Shown one piece after another: positions 42,997 through 55,164 of a stretch of DNA of 64,000 nt. Source of the DNA: Helianthus annuus (Eukaryota > Streptophyta > Magnoliopsida > Asterales > Asteraceae); the NCBI RefSeq assembly GCF_002127325.2, contig NC_035436.2:29477163-29541162 (forward strand). The letters are read 5' to 3'. The notes under the pieces were generated by a model. It saw nothing but the letters and a program-made list of their open reading frames with translations. It was not told where the DNA came from and did not search any database. Position 1 is the stretch's first letter. Every line of letters starts with the position of its first letter. The position numbers were made by a program, and so were the translations under genes.

Positions 42997-45900
42997 ATGA
43001 ACTCCAACACTTACCATCCGGGCTTGAGAAATCACCCTAATTTCCGGTATGGTAATGCTTCGAATCAAATGAACCCGAATTTTCATTCGGGTAACCAGGG
43101 GGGTCAAGGCGGGTCTTCGTACAACAATCGTCAAGGTGGTAACCAAGGGGGTTACCAAAGGAATTACAACCAAGGTGGTAACCAAGGATATCAAAATCGT
43201 GAAGGCAATTATCAACGGGGTTACAACCAAGGTGGTAATGGAGGTGGTGCGTCTAACTCCCAAGGTGACGATTCAATTAGCTCGAAACTAGACGCTATCA
43301 TGAGCACTATCACCAATTCGCATCAAGAACTTCGAACGGAAATGCGGAATTCAAATCAAGAAATAAAAATTGAGATGCGAAAAGAGTTCGAGGTGAGAGA
43401 CAAGTCCCAAAAAGCATTGGAGAAGCAAGTGGGGCAATTGGCTCAAGAGATGGCTCAAGTTCGGGGAAGCGGAGGAGGACTTCCAAGTGACACTACGGTG
43501 AACCCTAAGCATCATGGGTCGAGTTCGAAAAACACACGTGAGGTACCCATAAATAAAATTTCTTTACGTAGTGGTCGAGTGATAGATAATGGTGTTGAGC
43601 CACCATCACCCAAGTTTGTTGAAGGGGTGGTGGAAGATGCGAGTGATGATGAAGGTAGTAACGGTCTAACGGGTCAAAATAAAAATGAATTAAAACTTAA
43701 CAAAGATACACCCGTTGTGACCGTTCCCATCCCAAAGACTAAAGGCAAGGGTGTGGAGGCTAATACCGCCCCTTTTCCCGAAGCTCTTTTGGGACCATCT
43801 AAGAAAGTGGTAAACAAAAGAGGCCCACATCAAGAAGAGATGTGGGAAATTTTTAAACAAGTTAAAATTAACTTACCACTCTTAGATGCAATCAAACAAA
43901 TACCTTCATATGCTAAATACTTGAAGGATTTATGTACCCAAAAGAGGGCTCACAAGTTTCCTAAGAAACTTGATTTAACCAAAAATGTGAGTTCGATTCT
44001 TTCGGGTGCACTTCCACCAAAACTTCAAGATCCGGGGGCGCCCATTATTTCAATACAAGTTGGTGAATTTAAAATGACCCGGGCACTTTTGGATCTTGGG
44101 GCAAGTGTGAGTATCTTGCCGGGTAGTTTATATGACCAATATGATTTTGGTCCACTTCAAGTGTCTAACACCACCGTGGTGTTAGCCGACTTGACCCCTA
44201 AACTACCCCGTGGGATAGTCACGGATGTAATAGTCAAGGTCGAGGACTTTTACTATCCGGTGGACTTTCTTGTGTTAGATTATGTTTCTTTGGACCGAAC
44301 CAAACAACCAACGGTGATCCTTGGTCGACCCTTTTTGGCAACATCAAATGCCCAAATTAATTGCAAATCGGGCGCGGTCGACTTGACTTTTGGTAACCGG
44401 CGGTTGCGGTTAAATGTCTTTTCAGGATTAACGGATCCTCTAGTTGGCGATGAATGTTACATGGCGGACATCGTTGACGAGTGTATACCTCTATGTGACA
44501 CTAGTGTCGAAGAGGAAAACACAATAGAGGAGTGTTTCATGTTTGACAGGTTGCAAGGAGAAACAAATCGTAGCATGGATGAAGAGATGAAAGAGTTGGA
44601 GGTTATGGCGGCAAAAGAAGGAAGGCCCACTTGGACACATCAAGTGGAAAGTCATCCGGAAAGCATAGACACGAAGTTGAAGCCGTCATTGGAAGAACCT
44701 CCGGTATTAGAATTGAAGGTGCTACCCAAGCATCTTAAATATGTTTATGTGGGTGAAGGTAGCACGCTCCCAGTAATCATTGCATCTAACTTAACTGGGG
44801 AGCAAGAAGAAAAGTTGATGAAAGTATTGGTCACCCATAGAGCCGCTATTGGGTGGACCATTGCGGATTTGAAGGGAATTAGTCCCTCGGTGGTGATGCA
44901 CAAGATCATCACGGAAGATGGTATGAATCCTTCTCGCGACACACAAAGAAGACTAAATCCGAATATGCGAGAAGTGGTGAAGAAGGAAGTATTGAAGTGG
45001 CTAGATGCGGGTATTATATACCCTATCTCGGATAGCCAATGGGTGAGCCCGACACAAACAGTTCCAAAAAAGGCGGGTATTCAAGTCGTCACAAATGACG
45101 CAGGTGAAGAGGTCGCCACTCGGCCGGTAACCGGGTGGCGTATTTGTATTGATTATAGGAAGTTAAATGCTGCAACTTCCAAAGATCATTTCCCTTTGCC
45201 TTTCATTGACCAAATAGTTGAGAAATTGGTCGGACAAAAAATTTATTGTTTTCTGGATGGCTATTCCGGATACAATCAAATTGCTATACATCCGGAAGAC
45301 CAAGCAAAGACTACCTTTACTTGTCCATACGGTACTTTCGCATTTAGGCGGATGCCGTTTGGACTTTGTAATGCCCCCGCCACCTTTCAAAGGTGTATGA
45401 TGAGTATCTTTTCGGATATGGTGGGGGAGTCTTTGGAAATCTTCATGGATGATTTCTCAATATTCGGGTCATCATTTGATACATGCCTTGACCAACTCGA
45501 AAAAGTTTTGAAAAGATGTGTTGAAAAGAATCTTGTTTTGAGTTGGGAAAAGAGCCATTTTATGGTTCAAGAGGGGATTGTGTTGGGGCATGTAGTGTCG
45601 AGCCGTGGGATAGAGGTCGACCGTGAAAAAGTGCAAGTCATCTCTACTTTACCTTATCCCATGAATGTTAAGGGTATTCGATCATTTTTGGGTCACGCGG
45701 GGTTTTATAGGAGATTTATAAAAGGGTTTAGTGATATAACCAAATCCCTATGTAAATTATTGCTAAAAGATCAACCGTTTGAATTTAACCAAGATTGTCA
45801 AAATGCCTTTAATGTGCTAAAACAAAAGTTGGTTGAGGCCCCAATCTTGCAATCACCGAATTGGTCATTACCATTCGAAAATATGTGTGATGCAAGTGAT

Positions 45901-47625
45901 TATGCGGTGGGGGCCGTGTTGGGTCAAAGGGTAGATAAGAAACCGGTTGCCATTTACTACGCAAGTAAGACTCTCTCGGATGCGCAATTGAATTACACAA
46001 CTACCGAGAAAGAGCTACTTGCGGTGGTATATGCGTTGGATAAGTTTCGCGCTTATATATGGGGTACTAAGGTCATTGTTTATTCTGACCATTCTGCAGT
46101 TAGGTATCTCATGGACAAGAAGGATGCGAAGCCGAGACTAATCCGATGGGTTCTTTTGTTACAAGAGTTTGACTTGGAGATCCGAGACAAGAAAGGGAGT
46201 GAAAATGTGATTGCGGACCATTTGTCTCGGTTGAGTGTGGAGGATTCTTCCCGTGAAGAAATCAATGAGAATTTTCCCGATGAACAAATTTTAAAAGTTG
46301 GAATATTACCATGGTATGCTAATATTGTCAACTATTTGGTTACAGGTGACTTGCCGGCTCATTGGGATAGAAGGAGGAGGTTGCACTTCCTATCTCAAAT
46401 CAAGTATTATACGTTGGAAGAACCGGACTTATTCAAGTTTTGTCCGGATCAAGTCGTTCGAAGATGCATACCCGACGAGGAGATTCCTAGCGTCTTGATG
46501 CACTTGCATTCATTTGCTTGTGGGGGCCATTTCAGTGGTCACAAAACCGGGCACAAAGTGCTCAATAGTGGCCTTTACTGGCCGAGTATTTTCAAAGATG
46601 CTTTTAATTTCGCTAAGAATTGCATAGAGTGTCAAAAATTAGGGAGTATATCAAAGAGGGATGAAATGCCCATGCAACCGATCCTCGTTGTAGATATTTT
46701 TGATGTGTGGGGGATCGATTTCATGGGCCCATTCCTTAATTCGCATGGCAATTTATACATTTTGGTGGCGGTTGATTATGTATCCAAATGGGTCGAAGCG
46801 ATTGCCACCAAAACGAATGACCACACCGTTGTTTGCAATTTTGTTCAAACGAATATAATTTCTAGATTTGGGGTTCCCCGGGTGATCATTAGTGATGGGG
46901 GATCTCATTTCAAGAACTTTAATTTTGGCAAACTCTTGAAACGGTATGGTGTTGACCATCGAATTGCTACTCCCTACCACCCACAAACAAGCGGTCAAGT
47001 TGAGGTTTCCAATAGGCAAATAAAAGAAATTTTGCAAAAGACCGTTCGACCCGACCGAAAGGATTGGTCAACGAAGTTAAATGACGCTTTATGGGCTTAT
47101 AGAACGGCTCATAAAACACCTATTGGGACCACTCCTTATCGTTTAGTTTATGGGAGGAATTGTCACTTGCCGGTTGAGCTTGTGCATCGTGCTTGGTGGG
47201 CTATTAAAGAAGTTAACATGAAATACGATGATGCAGGTAAAGAGCGGAAATTAAAGCTTTGCGAGTTGGAGGAGCTTAAGGAAGAAGCGTATGAGTGTGC
47301 CTCAAAGTACAAGGATGACATGAAGAGGGCACATGACGCGAAGTTGAAGCCAAAGGAGTTTGAAGTGGGTCAAAAGGTTTGGCTCTACAATTCAAGGCTT
47401 AAATACTTCCCCGGAAAGCTCAAGAGCAAGTGGATGGGCCCGTATGTGATTACACGGGTCGGGAAACTTGGAGATGTTACAATCGAGGACCCGAAGGTTG
47501 GGTCGAAGCAAACGGTTAATGGTCACCGCCTTAAACCATTCCTTGATGGTAACGAAGATAAAAAGGACGCAAATGTGGAGTTGGTATGTTTCTTGATAAG
47601 CGTGCCAACATATGAGGTGAAGTAA
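42997..47625 (+). CDS. Athila Pol: protease, reverse transcriptase, RNase H, integrase
   Basis: 1,542 codons without a stop. The N-terminal 120 residues are a G/N/Q-rich tail of Gag. Protease: [13 protein letters not shown] near residue 365 (the DLGA form usual for Athila). [33 protein letters not shown], and IFMDDF near 816 (FMDD catalytic pair). RNase [14 protein letters not shown] near 966 and [10 protein letters not shown]. Integrase: an H-H-C-C zinc region ending CIECQ, then GIDFMGPF (D), ISDGGSHF (D) and SGQVEVSN (E), and a C-terminal GPYVITRV region. It starts in the same frame as Gag after a single TGA, so it is probably the 3' part of a former fused polyprotein; the first ATG here may not be a natural start. 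All catalytic residues appear present. Confidence 0.9.
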   Translation: MNSNTYHPGLRNHPNFRYGNASNQMNPNFHSGNQGGQGGSSYNNRQGGNQGGYQRNYNQGGNQGYQNREGNYQRGYNQGGNGGGASNSQGDDSISSKLDAIMSTITNSHQELRTEMRNSNQEIKIEMRKEFEVRDKSQKALEKQVGQLAQEMAQVRGSGGGLPSDTTVNPKHHGSSSKNTREVPINKISLRSGRVIDNGVEPPSPKFVEGVVEDASDDEGSNGLTGQNKNELKLNKDTPVVTVPIPKTKGKGVEANTAPFPEALLGPSKKVVNKRGPHQEEMWEIFKQVKINLPLLDAIKQIPSYAKYLKDLCTQKRAHKFPKKLDLTKNVSSILSGALPPKLQDPGAPIISIQVGEFKMTRALLDLGASVSILPGSLYDQYDFGPLQVSNTTVVLADLTPKLPRGIVTDVIVKVEDFYYPVDFLVLDYVSLDRTKQPTVILGRPFLATSNAQINCKSGAVDLTFGNRRLRLNVFSGLTDPLVGDECYMADIVDECIPLCDTSVEEENTIEECFMFDRLQGETNRSMDEEMKELEVMAAKEGRPTWTHQVESHPESIDTKLKPSLEEPPVLELKVLPKHLKYVYVGEGSTLPVIIASNLTGEQEEKLMKVLVTHRAAIGWTIADLKGISPSVVMHKIITEDGMNPSRDTQRRLNPNMREVVKKEVLKWLDAGIIYPISDSQWVSPTQTVPKKAGIQVVTNDAGEEVATRPVTGWRICIDYRKLNAATSKDHFPLPFIDQIVEKLVGQKIYCFLDGYSGYNQIAIHPEDQAKTTFTCPYGTFAFRRMPFGLCNAPATFQRCMMSIFSDMVGESLEIFMDDFSIFGSSFDTCLDQLEKVLKRCVEKNLVLSWEKSHFMVQEGIVLGHVVSSRGIEVDREKVQVISTLPYPMNVKGIRSFLGHAGFYRRFIKGFSDITKSLCKLLLKDQPFEFNQDCQNAFNVLKQKLVEAPILQSPNWSLPFENMCDASDYAVGAVLGQRVDKKPVAIYYASKTLSDAQLNYTTTEKELLAVVYALDKFRAYIWGTKVIVYSDHSAVRYLMDKKDAKPRLIRWVLLLQEFDLEIRDKKGSENVIADHLSRLSVEDSSREEINENFPDEQILKVGILPWYANIVNYLVTGDLPAHWDRRRRLHFLSQIKYYTLEEPDLFKFCPDQVVRRCIPDEEIPSVLMHLHSFACGGHFSGHKTGHKVLNSGLYWPSIFKDAFNFAKNCIECQKLGSISKRDEMPMQPILVVDIFDVWGIDFMGPFLNSHGNLYILVAVDYVSKWVEAIATKTNDHTVVCNFVQTNIISRFGVPRVIISDGGSHFKNFNFGKLLKRYGVDHRIATPYHPQTSGQVEVSNRQIKEILQKTVRPDRKDWSTKLNDALWAYRTAHKTPIGTTPYRLVYGRNCHLPVELVHRAWWAIKEVNMKYDDAGKERKLKLCELEELKEEAYECASKYKDDMKRAHDAKLKPKEFEVGQKVWLYNSRLKYFPGKLKSKWMGPYVITRVGKLGDVTIEDPKVGSKQTVNGHRLKPFLDGNEDKKDANVELVCFLISVPTYEVK

Positions 47626-47659
47626 AAGGACCGGTAACACTTTTTGTAAAGTTATGTAT

Positions 47660-47980
47660 ACTTGTTTAATTGTTTGCGTGTTTCCCGGATTATCGTTTCA
47701 ATTCCTACTAATTCTTTTTGATTGTGTGAAGTCTAGACATTACGAACGGGTCGTGAAGATACAAGGTATGTTCTTAGACTTGTTTATGTGTATTGAGGAC
47801 AATACACGAATTTTGGGGGGTGGTAGGGCCATTAACGAAGTCCGTTTTAAAAATTTTAACTTATAAAAAATTACAAAAAGAATTTTAATATTTTTTTAGG
47901 ATTTTTATATGTGTATAGCCCTTAATAAAAGTTAATTAAAATTCTATTTTCCTAAAAAAAAAAAAGTTGAAAATACAAAG
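47660..47980 (+). other. Noncoding spacer between pol and the palindrome module
   Basis: AT-rich, with an acgggtcgtgaag... tail and a short A run before 47967. It carries gaggacaataca, similar to the cattgaggacaatg motif repeated at 51495 and 51581. Confidence 0.5.
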
Positions 47981-48132
47981 ACCGTCGCCGACGGTCTACT
48001 TGTGCGTCGCCCACGGTGCCCATAATCTTCCGTAGCTACAAATTGTCCGTAGACAGCGACTTAGGCCGTCGCTACCCAGGTCACCAAACACACACCGTCG
48101 CCGACGGTGGGCTTGTCCGTCGCCGACGGTCC
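47981..48132. repeat. GC palindrome module, pre-env copy
   Basis: accgtcgccgacggt at 47981-47995 and 48094-48108 are perfect 15-base palindromes apart from the central base. Others: gcgtcgcccacgg (48004), ccgtagacagcgac (48047), ggccgtcgctacc (48064), ccgtcgccgacggtcc (48117). Same order as 39799-39951. Confidence 0.85.
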
Positions 48133-48570
48133 TTAGATAATCAGCCGACGCTGATTCGTTTTTTGTGGCTCACATTCACCTCCAAACTCTTAATTGGTAC
48201 ATAAACTTGACCCGAAACCCTTTTTCACCACATAATTGACCCGAAAACTTTATCAAACATCTCACAAACATCACAAAATCAGTAACCACTTCATATTCTC
48301 TCTCTTGCATCTTCATCTTCTTCCCCAACTTCTCTATAAAACCCTAATTCTTCTCTTCTCCATAACTTTCTCAATCCCTAGCCAAATCGCTTGATTCTTG
48401 AGTCTATCTTGAGTGATTTTCAGAGAAGAACAAAACCCCCATAACCAATTCCATCAATTCTTGCTTTATTGCAAGATTTCTGGACGTGTTTGTTAGGGTT
48501 CTTGAAGAGTGTTCATCCAAGTTCTTGTTTTGCACTTTTCTTTGGTTATTCTTGTCAATCTTCACTAAAG

Positions 48571-48992
48571 GTATGAACTTTCACTCTAATTGTGCATGAT
48601 TTTCTTATATGTTGTGGTTTCTTCCGAAATTTTAAACTTATTGTTTAAGAGTAGGTTGTTTATCATAATGTAGGATGTTTGGGCATAAATTCAAGGGTGT
48701 TTGTTTGATTTGGGTTGGATTTGAGCATGCTTAGTTTTAGTGATGTGATTACACTAAGATTTTGGCATGATTGAACATAGTAGTGATGTTGAACCATGAT
48801 TTTTATTGAAAAATACTATGATTAAATGTGTTAGTCAATATAGATGATCAAATGAGCGACTTTGGAAGTTTAAAAAGGCGATTTTACATCTAAAATTGGA
48901 TTAAAGTTCAACATTACATATCATGTTCAAAGTTTGAGATTGTTGAAGGTTGGAATGTACTAATTGTTGTTATCTTTGTCTTATGATTGTAG
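48571..48992 (+). other. Probable intron before the env-like ORF
   Basis: The donor AAAG^GTATGA (48571) and acceptor TTATGATTGTAG^CC (48992) put the ATG at 48995 two bases after the splice. A spliced subgenomic mRNA is the known way Athila-type env-like ORFs are expressed; here it is inferred from sequence only. Confidence 0.55.
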
Positions 48993-48994
48993 CC

Positions 48995-50914
48995 ATGTTT
49001 CGTGGGAGCAAGAAGGCAAAGACCTCTGGTCAAGGGTCATCTTCAGGAGCCAGTTCGGGCTCTGGGGTTTATCAAAGGAAATGGGAACAACTTAGTAATG
49101 TGGAAGAGGGAGATGGGCAGCTTATTAGGCAAGATTGGGAGTGGACGGAAGCTAAGAACAGTGGGTCAGCTTCAGTATGGAAGGACGAGAAGACCAAAGC
49201 TCTTTCTCGTTACAATAATAAGAGGTTGGAAGCCAAGATGTGGCGGATGAAAATGGTCACGGGTGTGTCTAAGCCCGTACCGGACCGGGCGGTTTGTGAG
49301 CGCACGGTGGATGTTGAAGAGTTTAGGAAGATTGGGATAGTGCAAAGGTTCGAGAAACTCGGTTGGGAGCGAGTGATTGATTGGTGCGATGACATCACCA
49401 ATTGGGTATACTTGGGGGCAGTTTGTGAGTGGCTATCCACCCTTCGTTTTGAACACTCCGATAGACCAGCTCATAGGTGGAAGTTGATTGGGAACGTCGG
49501 GAAAAATCAGATGGTGATGTCCTTTGAGCATATGAATGCTATAGCGAGGTTTGACTCGCTTGGGGTTGATGCGTACGAGTATTATGGGTATGATCAGTTT
49601 TTGGATAACAAGAGGAATGATGCTGATCCAGTGACTCTTTTAGAGGACACACTACCGGGTTCTGGGGGTTTAGGTGATCAAAGAGCCGATTTGTCCTTGA
49701 TGGGAAAAATACTTCAAGGCATTTCCTTGGAGAACATTATGGTGAGGTTTGGAGATCGGGGAGTAGTGAAAGCACCCGACTGCCGGGTTTTGCATGCATT
49801 GCTATATGGGACGCCCAAGCTTTCGTGGCGCCAGATTGTTATGATCAACACTTGGGATACGCGGGAATCGTTCAAACGGAAGATGATTCCCTATGCACGG
49901 TTGATCAGCGCCATGATTCTTTAACAAAATGTGTTGCCTCCAGATTCATTGTGGGTGTCTAAGCCCATTGACCAATTCAACTTTGCCACCATGAGGCGGC
50001 ATTGGAGGATAACAGTGAAAGCTTTTGGTCATTTGCATACGGTTGAGGACGAACAAGGGGATAGCTACAAGTTTAATGATAAAGAGGTTGATGAGGAGGA
50101 AGGTGATGAAGAAGAGGGCGATGAGGAGATGCCCGATGTTGAGGAGGAGATTGACCCTTCCGGTCCACGGGGGCCGAGGCGTAGGTATAGAAAACAACAT
50201 AGGGAGATCTCTGATGAGGTTGCAAATTTTGTGACTCGAAGGAAAATACCGTCGTATCGGTTGTGGAATCGTGGGGATCAAGCGATCTACGACAACGTGT
50301 CGGCGGGTATTGGGGAAGCAAGAGAGCACCATTCTAGGAGGAAGGAATGGGAAGAGGCGCAAGACGCGTACTCGCAACAACAATGGGGTTTTCAATCGTC
50401 TTTCCGAGAGAGGGTGGAAAAACAGTTGGAGGAACAGCAGTTGCAATATGCGATGCAACAATCGCAAATGGAGCACATGATACAACTGCAAGAAGAGGAA
50501 AGGGCCCGCAGACAAGCGTGGGAGGAAGAGGATGTTAGGCGCCGGAACGCACAGGCGGAGTTGGACCAACGCCGATGGGGGGCAATGGCTTTCTCCAACC
50601 AGATGGCAATCAATAATTTCAAGGTACTCCATGACCAAGAACGCCATCAACGAGATTATCAAGCCGGGCTTCCATATGCCGAACATTCGGGGTGGACCGA
50701 TTACCCCAACCTTCCTCATCCGCGAGGGCCTTTCGATCCAATCCCTCACTGGCCCGAAGCAGTCGGCTCGAGCTTCGTTCCCATGCCATACCAACCGCCA
50801 CCCTAACAAGAGTCAAGCCCGTTGGATAACTATAGGGATATGTTTGAGGCCCTTACTGGTTATCCGTACCAGCCGAACCCGCCCGTGAACCCTAATGAGA
50901 GATATCAGCGGTAG
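48995..50914 (+). pseudogene. Athila env-like third ORF, two in-frame stops
   Basis: One frame of 639 codons from ATG 48995 (MFRGSKKAK) to TAG 50912, interrupted by TAA at 49922-49924 and 50804-50806. Both stops are followed by CAA and could come from CAA by one C-to-T change. The N-terminal part is S/G-rich, then a W-rich globular region (WERVIDWCDDITNWVYLGAV, LHALLYGTPKLSW). An acidic stretch (EEEGDEEEGDEE) follows, then R/K-rich sequence and a long Q/E/R coiled coil (about 50340-50600). No signal peptide or clear membrane span is visible, so an envelope role is doubtful; the family is annotated only as plant transposon protein. It sits where Athila elements keep this ORF. Confidence 0.75.
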
Positions 50915-52778
50915 AGGCAAGGTACGTTTTTTGTTGTTGTTGTTGTATATTATTAGTTTATTTTCGTTTTTCTCATTTTGATTATTTAAATTATTGCCTA
51001 GTTAAATGAACTTTGTGGGTGTGTTCCCTATATAACCCTCACGAGACCGACTCGTCCTCCCGAGCTATCGGGAGGTTTAAAGGGCTTGCGTGCATATGCT
51101 AAATGCCGTCGTGATTCCTACGAAAGTGAGTTAGGATTGTTGTTGTTGTAAAATATTTTCCACATAAAATCAAAGTAAAATAATGCATGGCTTGGTAATA
51201 ATTTCATAAAAGTGGTAGAACTAGGTAACTAACAAATTTTGATGGTTGTGAGAAGCATGCTTCTACACAAGGGTTAAGATTTGTAGGTACATCATGTTCG
51301 TGAGACGACCGCTTTGTTGAAAAGATGAAGAGCACACGAGGACCTAGCGAAAAACCAGGTGCATACGTTTCTTTTTATCTTTGATTTTTAGTTAGCAAAT
51401 AAGTGGATTGTAATGTGTATTTTAATTTCCGGGGTGAAAAGTTGGGAAGGATAGTCGTGTCACATCCCTTGTGCCTTGGAAAAACTCTAGTTCCTACACA
51501 TTGAGGACAATGTGTACCTCAAGTGTGGGGATGGGGGAGTAGTAAAAATTTTTCGATTTTGACCCGTTCATTTAAACACTACACATTGAGGACAATGTTT
51601 ACCTCAAGTGTGGGGATGGGGGAAAATTTCAAAAATTTTTCAAAAAAGTCTTGTTTTCAAAGCAATCTCAAAAGCACAAGTAACCAAGTCAACGAGGGAT
51701 GTCACAACCCATTTGGTCTTTTGTCATGGTCAAGTTCAAATTAATAAGCATATCGGGTATTTAGTGGGTGGTTATTTGAGAATAATTCGCCTAAGGAACT
51801 AGCAATGTATGCATATCACATATCATACCCTTATACGTGAGGTTTGAGCCACTTATATATCATAGATTCACATTTACATGTTTCTTTGTTTGAGTGGGCC
51901 GTTAGTCGCGTATTGTAGAACTTGCAATTTTTGATACCTTTGAGACTATAGACCAAATACAAGCACGAGAATGATTAAGGCATTAGGTAAACCTTTTTCT
52001 CTTTAAACCATTTTTCTATCCTTACCCGAACAAATTCCTTAGTCGCCCGTTTTGAGCCTAAACCTTTCGTTTGACCACCCTATAGCCCATAAACCTTAAA
52101 CCTTTTCTTTTTAAACCCTTGTGATGAAAATTCGATTATAGGAGCTTAAGTTTGTATAGTTGTTATGATTCGTTCAAAAAAAAAAATATTTGAAAATTGT
52201 GGAAGAAAAACACAAAAAGAAGAGTTAGTAGTTATCAAATAAAAGGGTGAAAGATTATTGCCCATAGTGGATGTTTATAGTTGCTTTTGTTTAGGATAGT
52301 CTTTTGTAATAAAAAGTCGAATTTTCATCACTATTAGCCACTTTAATAAAATATCCTATTTCCTACCCTTCGCCTAGCCCCGTTACAACCCCTCAATGAC
52401 CTTTTGACTTGTGCTTAGTATTTGTGTTCGATAGTGGAGAATGATTGAGTTGCAAGCCTATGCGGGTACGTGTTCTAATCGGTTTTGAGCGATTAATTGT
52501 TGAAATGCTAATACATTATACATGTTAGCAAATTTTAAGCCGAGTGGAGAGCACATTGTGAGGGATAGGCATGAGTTGTTAGTTTTACGGGCGGGTTAAT
52601 CTTGGGTAACCATTTGTGTATCTAAAAGCACGTCACCATTAAATACATTGAATATTGTAAAGAGTTTGAATTTTAGCATGACATTAGACCTTAACCTTTG
52701 TCTCGGGAATGGGATGTATATTCGTTGTTCGACCCACGTGAAAGTGAAAAACAGATTTGCTTGAGGGCAAGCAAAAGA
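50915..52778 (+). other. Long 3' noncoding region of the Athila element
   Basis: There is no convincing frame. It contains a TTG repeat near 50932-50947 and 51138-51147, a two-unit direct repeat at 51491-51625, and AT-rich sequence to the polypurine tract. Confidence 0.7.
51491..51625 (+). repeat. Two direct repeats of about 48 bp, 86 bp apart
   Basis: Both read ctacacattgaggacaatg, then tttacctcaagtgtgggg or the gtacc variant, then atggggg. The ending resembles the polypurine tract at 52779, as in other Athila 3' regions. Confidence 0.85.
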
Positions 52779-52792
52779 CAAGTGTGGGGATG
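52779..52792 (+). other. Polypurine tract
   Basis: AAGTGTGGGGATG (about 52780-52792) abuts TGATACG of the 3' LTR. Confidence 0.75.
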
Positions 52793-52930
52793 TGATACGT
52801 GGTTGAAAACCGGTGCTTGTAATTGTTTAATTTGATGTTTTTACACAAGTTTTAGTTTCGAATTGCCTACTCTTGATTAGATTTGTGTTTTGCAGGTTTA
52901 TTGGAGTTTAAGGAGCTTTTCGGGAGCTTT
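52793..52930 (+). repeat. 3' LTR of the Athila element, first 138 bp only
   Basis: Matches 39569-39708 with one T-run indel, then stops at gggagcttt and switches to the 21047 sequence. The remaining 1.26 kb is absent here. Confidence 0.9.
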
Positions 52931-53068
52931 AGCTTGGGGGTGGGGGCTTAGGTTTTGGGAGGGGGGGGTTAGGTTTTTTTTTTGTGGTGTAGTGGGTTTA
53001 TTTTGTTATGTTCACATTGGTTCTCACAATTCAAGGCGATTCTCATTTGACCGCATCCTATATATGTT

Positions 53069-53078
<10 letters not shown>

Positions 53079-53099
<21 letters not shown>

Positions 53100-53100
53100 G
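53079..53100 (+). repeat. (GA)n microsatellite, unit 2
   Basis: Shorter counterpart of 21538-21576. Confidence 0.85.
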
Positions 53101-55164
53101 TATGTCATTTTTTGGTAATTCCAAAACATCTATTTAACACAAAATGTAAAGAGTGACTTACAACTAATCATAATTTATAATTGAAACATTATTAAAAAAA
53201 AAAAAGCCTGTAAGGCTATCCGTAATGGTTAATGTCCCTTAGGGGCATTTTCTGCCACATCAAAATCATAACCCCTTTAAAAATGTGTAATGGTTAATGT
53301 CTTTTAATGCCCACATTCCATCTTTACTTTCCAATTTTGTTTTTCTAGTTGGGCATTATATTAGAAATGCTCCCCTCTTTTCATGCCACTAAAAGCCCAT
53401 GGGGCGGTGTTAAGGGCATTATCAATCCACTTCATGCTCCTATAAAGATCATTACTCATGGTCTAATACCCATTTAAAACTTAAATTGCGAAAAATTTAA
53501 ACAAGCTCATAAATGCATCTATAAAATTGTTATCTAAGCGCCTAAGCCCATCGTCCTAATTAATCTATAAATGTCTGCAAACATCTTTTTTCAAACATGA
53601 TTGTTTCTTCAACTGCTCTTTGAGGGTAATGCAACATATAGTAAGCACAAATAATGTTTAGACTATGAGGTCTTTTAAATCATCCCATGGCTCTTTTTTA
53701 TATTAGATCGATCTCTAGCATGTTCTTTATTCATGTTATGTTTATTTGTTCTTTTGATAGAAGTTGCCACGGGGTGGGGGGGGGGGTGGGGGGGGGGGAG
53801 TTGGAAGCGGGGAAAAGTCAGGGTGTGAAAATTGTGAACAGGTTCATTATCCTTGGAAGGTAAATATATTAATATTTTAAAATTTAAATTAGTTTAAAAT
53901 AATTTAGTTTTGGGGAGTTAAGAGGAAAATTAGGATAGCATCATTTATTTATTTTGGGACAACCAGGAAAAGTAGGGAAAAAGTTTATGTGACGTTAATG
54001 TGGCAAACAAAATTTTTTTTGAGGAAAGTGCAACAACTCGCTTCCCCTAACTGAGTGGTTTTACTCTAAAAAAACAAAGAGCTCACAATTTTTTTTCATC
54101 CTAATTTAAAAACTATGAAAAATCACATATTGTGGCACATCAATACAAAAGAAAATACTAAAATGCATCTCAATAAAATATGTCGCGACATAGGTCGACA
54201 CCAAAGGGTAAGCAGTACTTGTCTTCAAACCAAAACAAACCAAACATAATCCCAAATAAAACAAGTGTCTTACAGATAAATAAACATTCAATGCACATAA
54301 GTTTCGATTCAAGTCACTTTCTAGAGCTCAGTCGTGCTAAACTTCACTCATTATTGTTACCTGAAAAGTATGCGAAAAAAGTAGCAATGAAAAATAGTGG
54401 GTGAGTTCGTAGGATTAAAATAGATAGTGTGTTGTAGTAATCAACATAAGTTTAGACAACAATGTTAAATAAGTACACAAGTAGGGTGATGCAATTGTCA
54501 TGAGCCCATAATCAAACCTAGCAGACTACGTCCTTACATTAGTGTCACAATTGACATCAATCATCATCGTCATCATACTCAGTAAATACCACCAATAGCA
54601 TAGCTAAGGTAGAGTTTCATGAGGGTAAGATGTACACAGTTTTACCTCTACCCCATAACGTTTATTGAAGGGTCATACAAGGATTATCTATTTGTGAAAT
54701 TTTTGATTGTACAATATGTTGATGATGATAATGCATCCTACTTGATTCTAATGTGCATGTTTCATATTAAGTTATCCAAAATCCTATACTAACTAAAAAC
54801 ATGATTTTCATCCCTAAGTTTATATAAATCAAATTGAAACCTAAAAGTTTGTAGAAATGGTTTTGTTGTGAAAGATGATTGTTTTAAAAGCGAGATGAAT
54901 ACTAGTTTACATGTTCATGATTTTGAATATTTTGACAGGATTTTATAAGTATATTGAAAATAAAAGATAGAAATGTAAGAATGGTAAACAAACACATATC
55001 AAATTGTAGGGAATGATGTAAAGATGATGGATATACTCTTGAAATCCTTGTTTCCATACTTGAAAATGGGGAAGAATGGTGGTGGTGGCCAAAAAATGGA
55101 GAGAGAGAGAGATGTGAGAGAAGGCGGTGAATGATCGAGTGATAAGAATGAAAATGTGTTTTAA
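53101..55164. other. Intergenic repeats, unit 2
   Basis: Counterpart of 21577-23635. The G-rich run (53770-53801) is longer here than in unit 1. Confidence 0.6.

Larger units (their letters stand above)
21047..52930 (+). repeat. Unit 1 of a tandem duplication of about 31.9 kb
   Basis: Sequence from 21047 reappears in order from 52931, with about 99% visual identity, up to the window end. The junction at 52929-52932 joins a cut Athila LTR to the element at 21047 through 4 shared bases (ttta). That is the structure expected of a head-to-tail duplication whose unit ends inside the LTR. Confidence 0.75.
39569..52930 (+). mobile_element. Athila-type Ty3/gypsy retrotransposon, 3' LTR cut by the duplication junction
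   Basis: Order: 5' LTR, tRNA-Asp-type PBS, gag, protease-RT-RNase H-integrase, a noncoding module, an env-like ORF behind an intron, a long 3' region, a polypurine tract, and the first 138 bp of the 3' LTR. The pol order and the extra ORF after integrase fit the Athila lineage. Point lesions are listed with each part. The 138 bp of 3' LTR differ from the 5' LTR by a single indel. Confidence 0.9.

Noticed and set aside
49946..50809. A 287-codon minus-strand frame over the env-like ORF
   Set aside because: Antisense shadow; the plus strand has the expected position, start and family resemblance.
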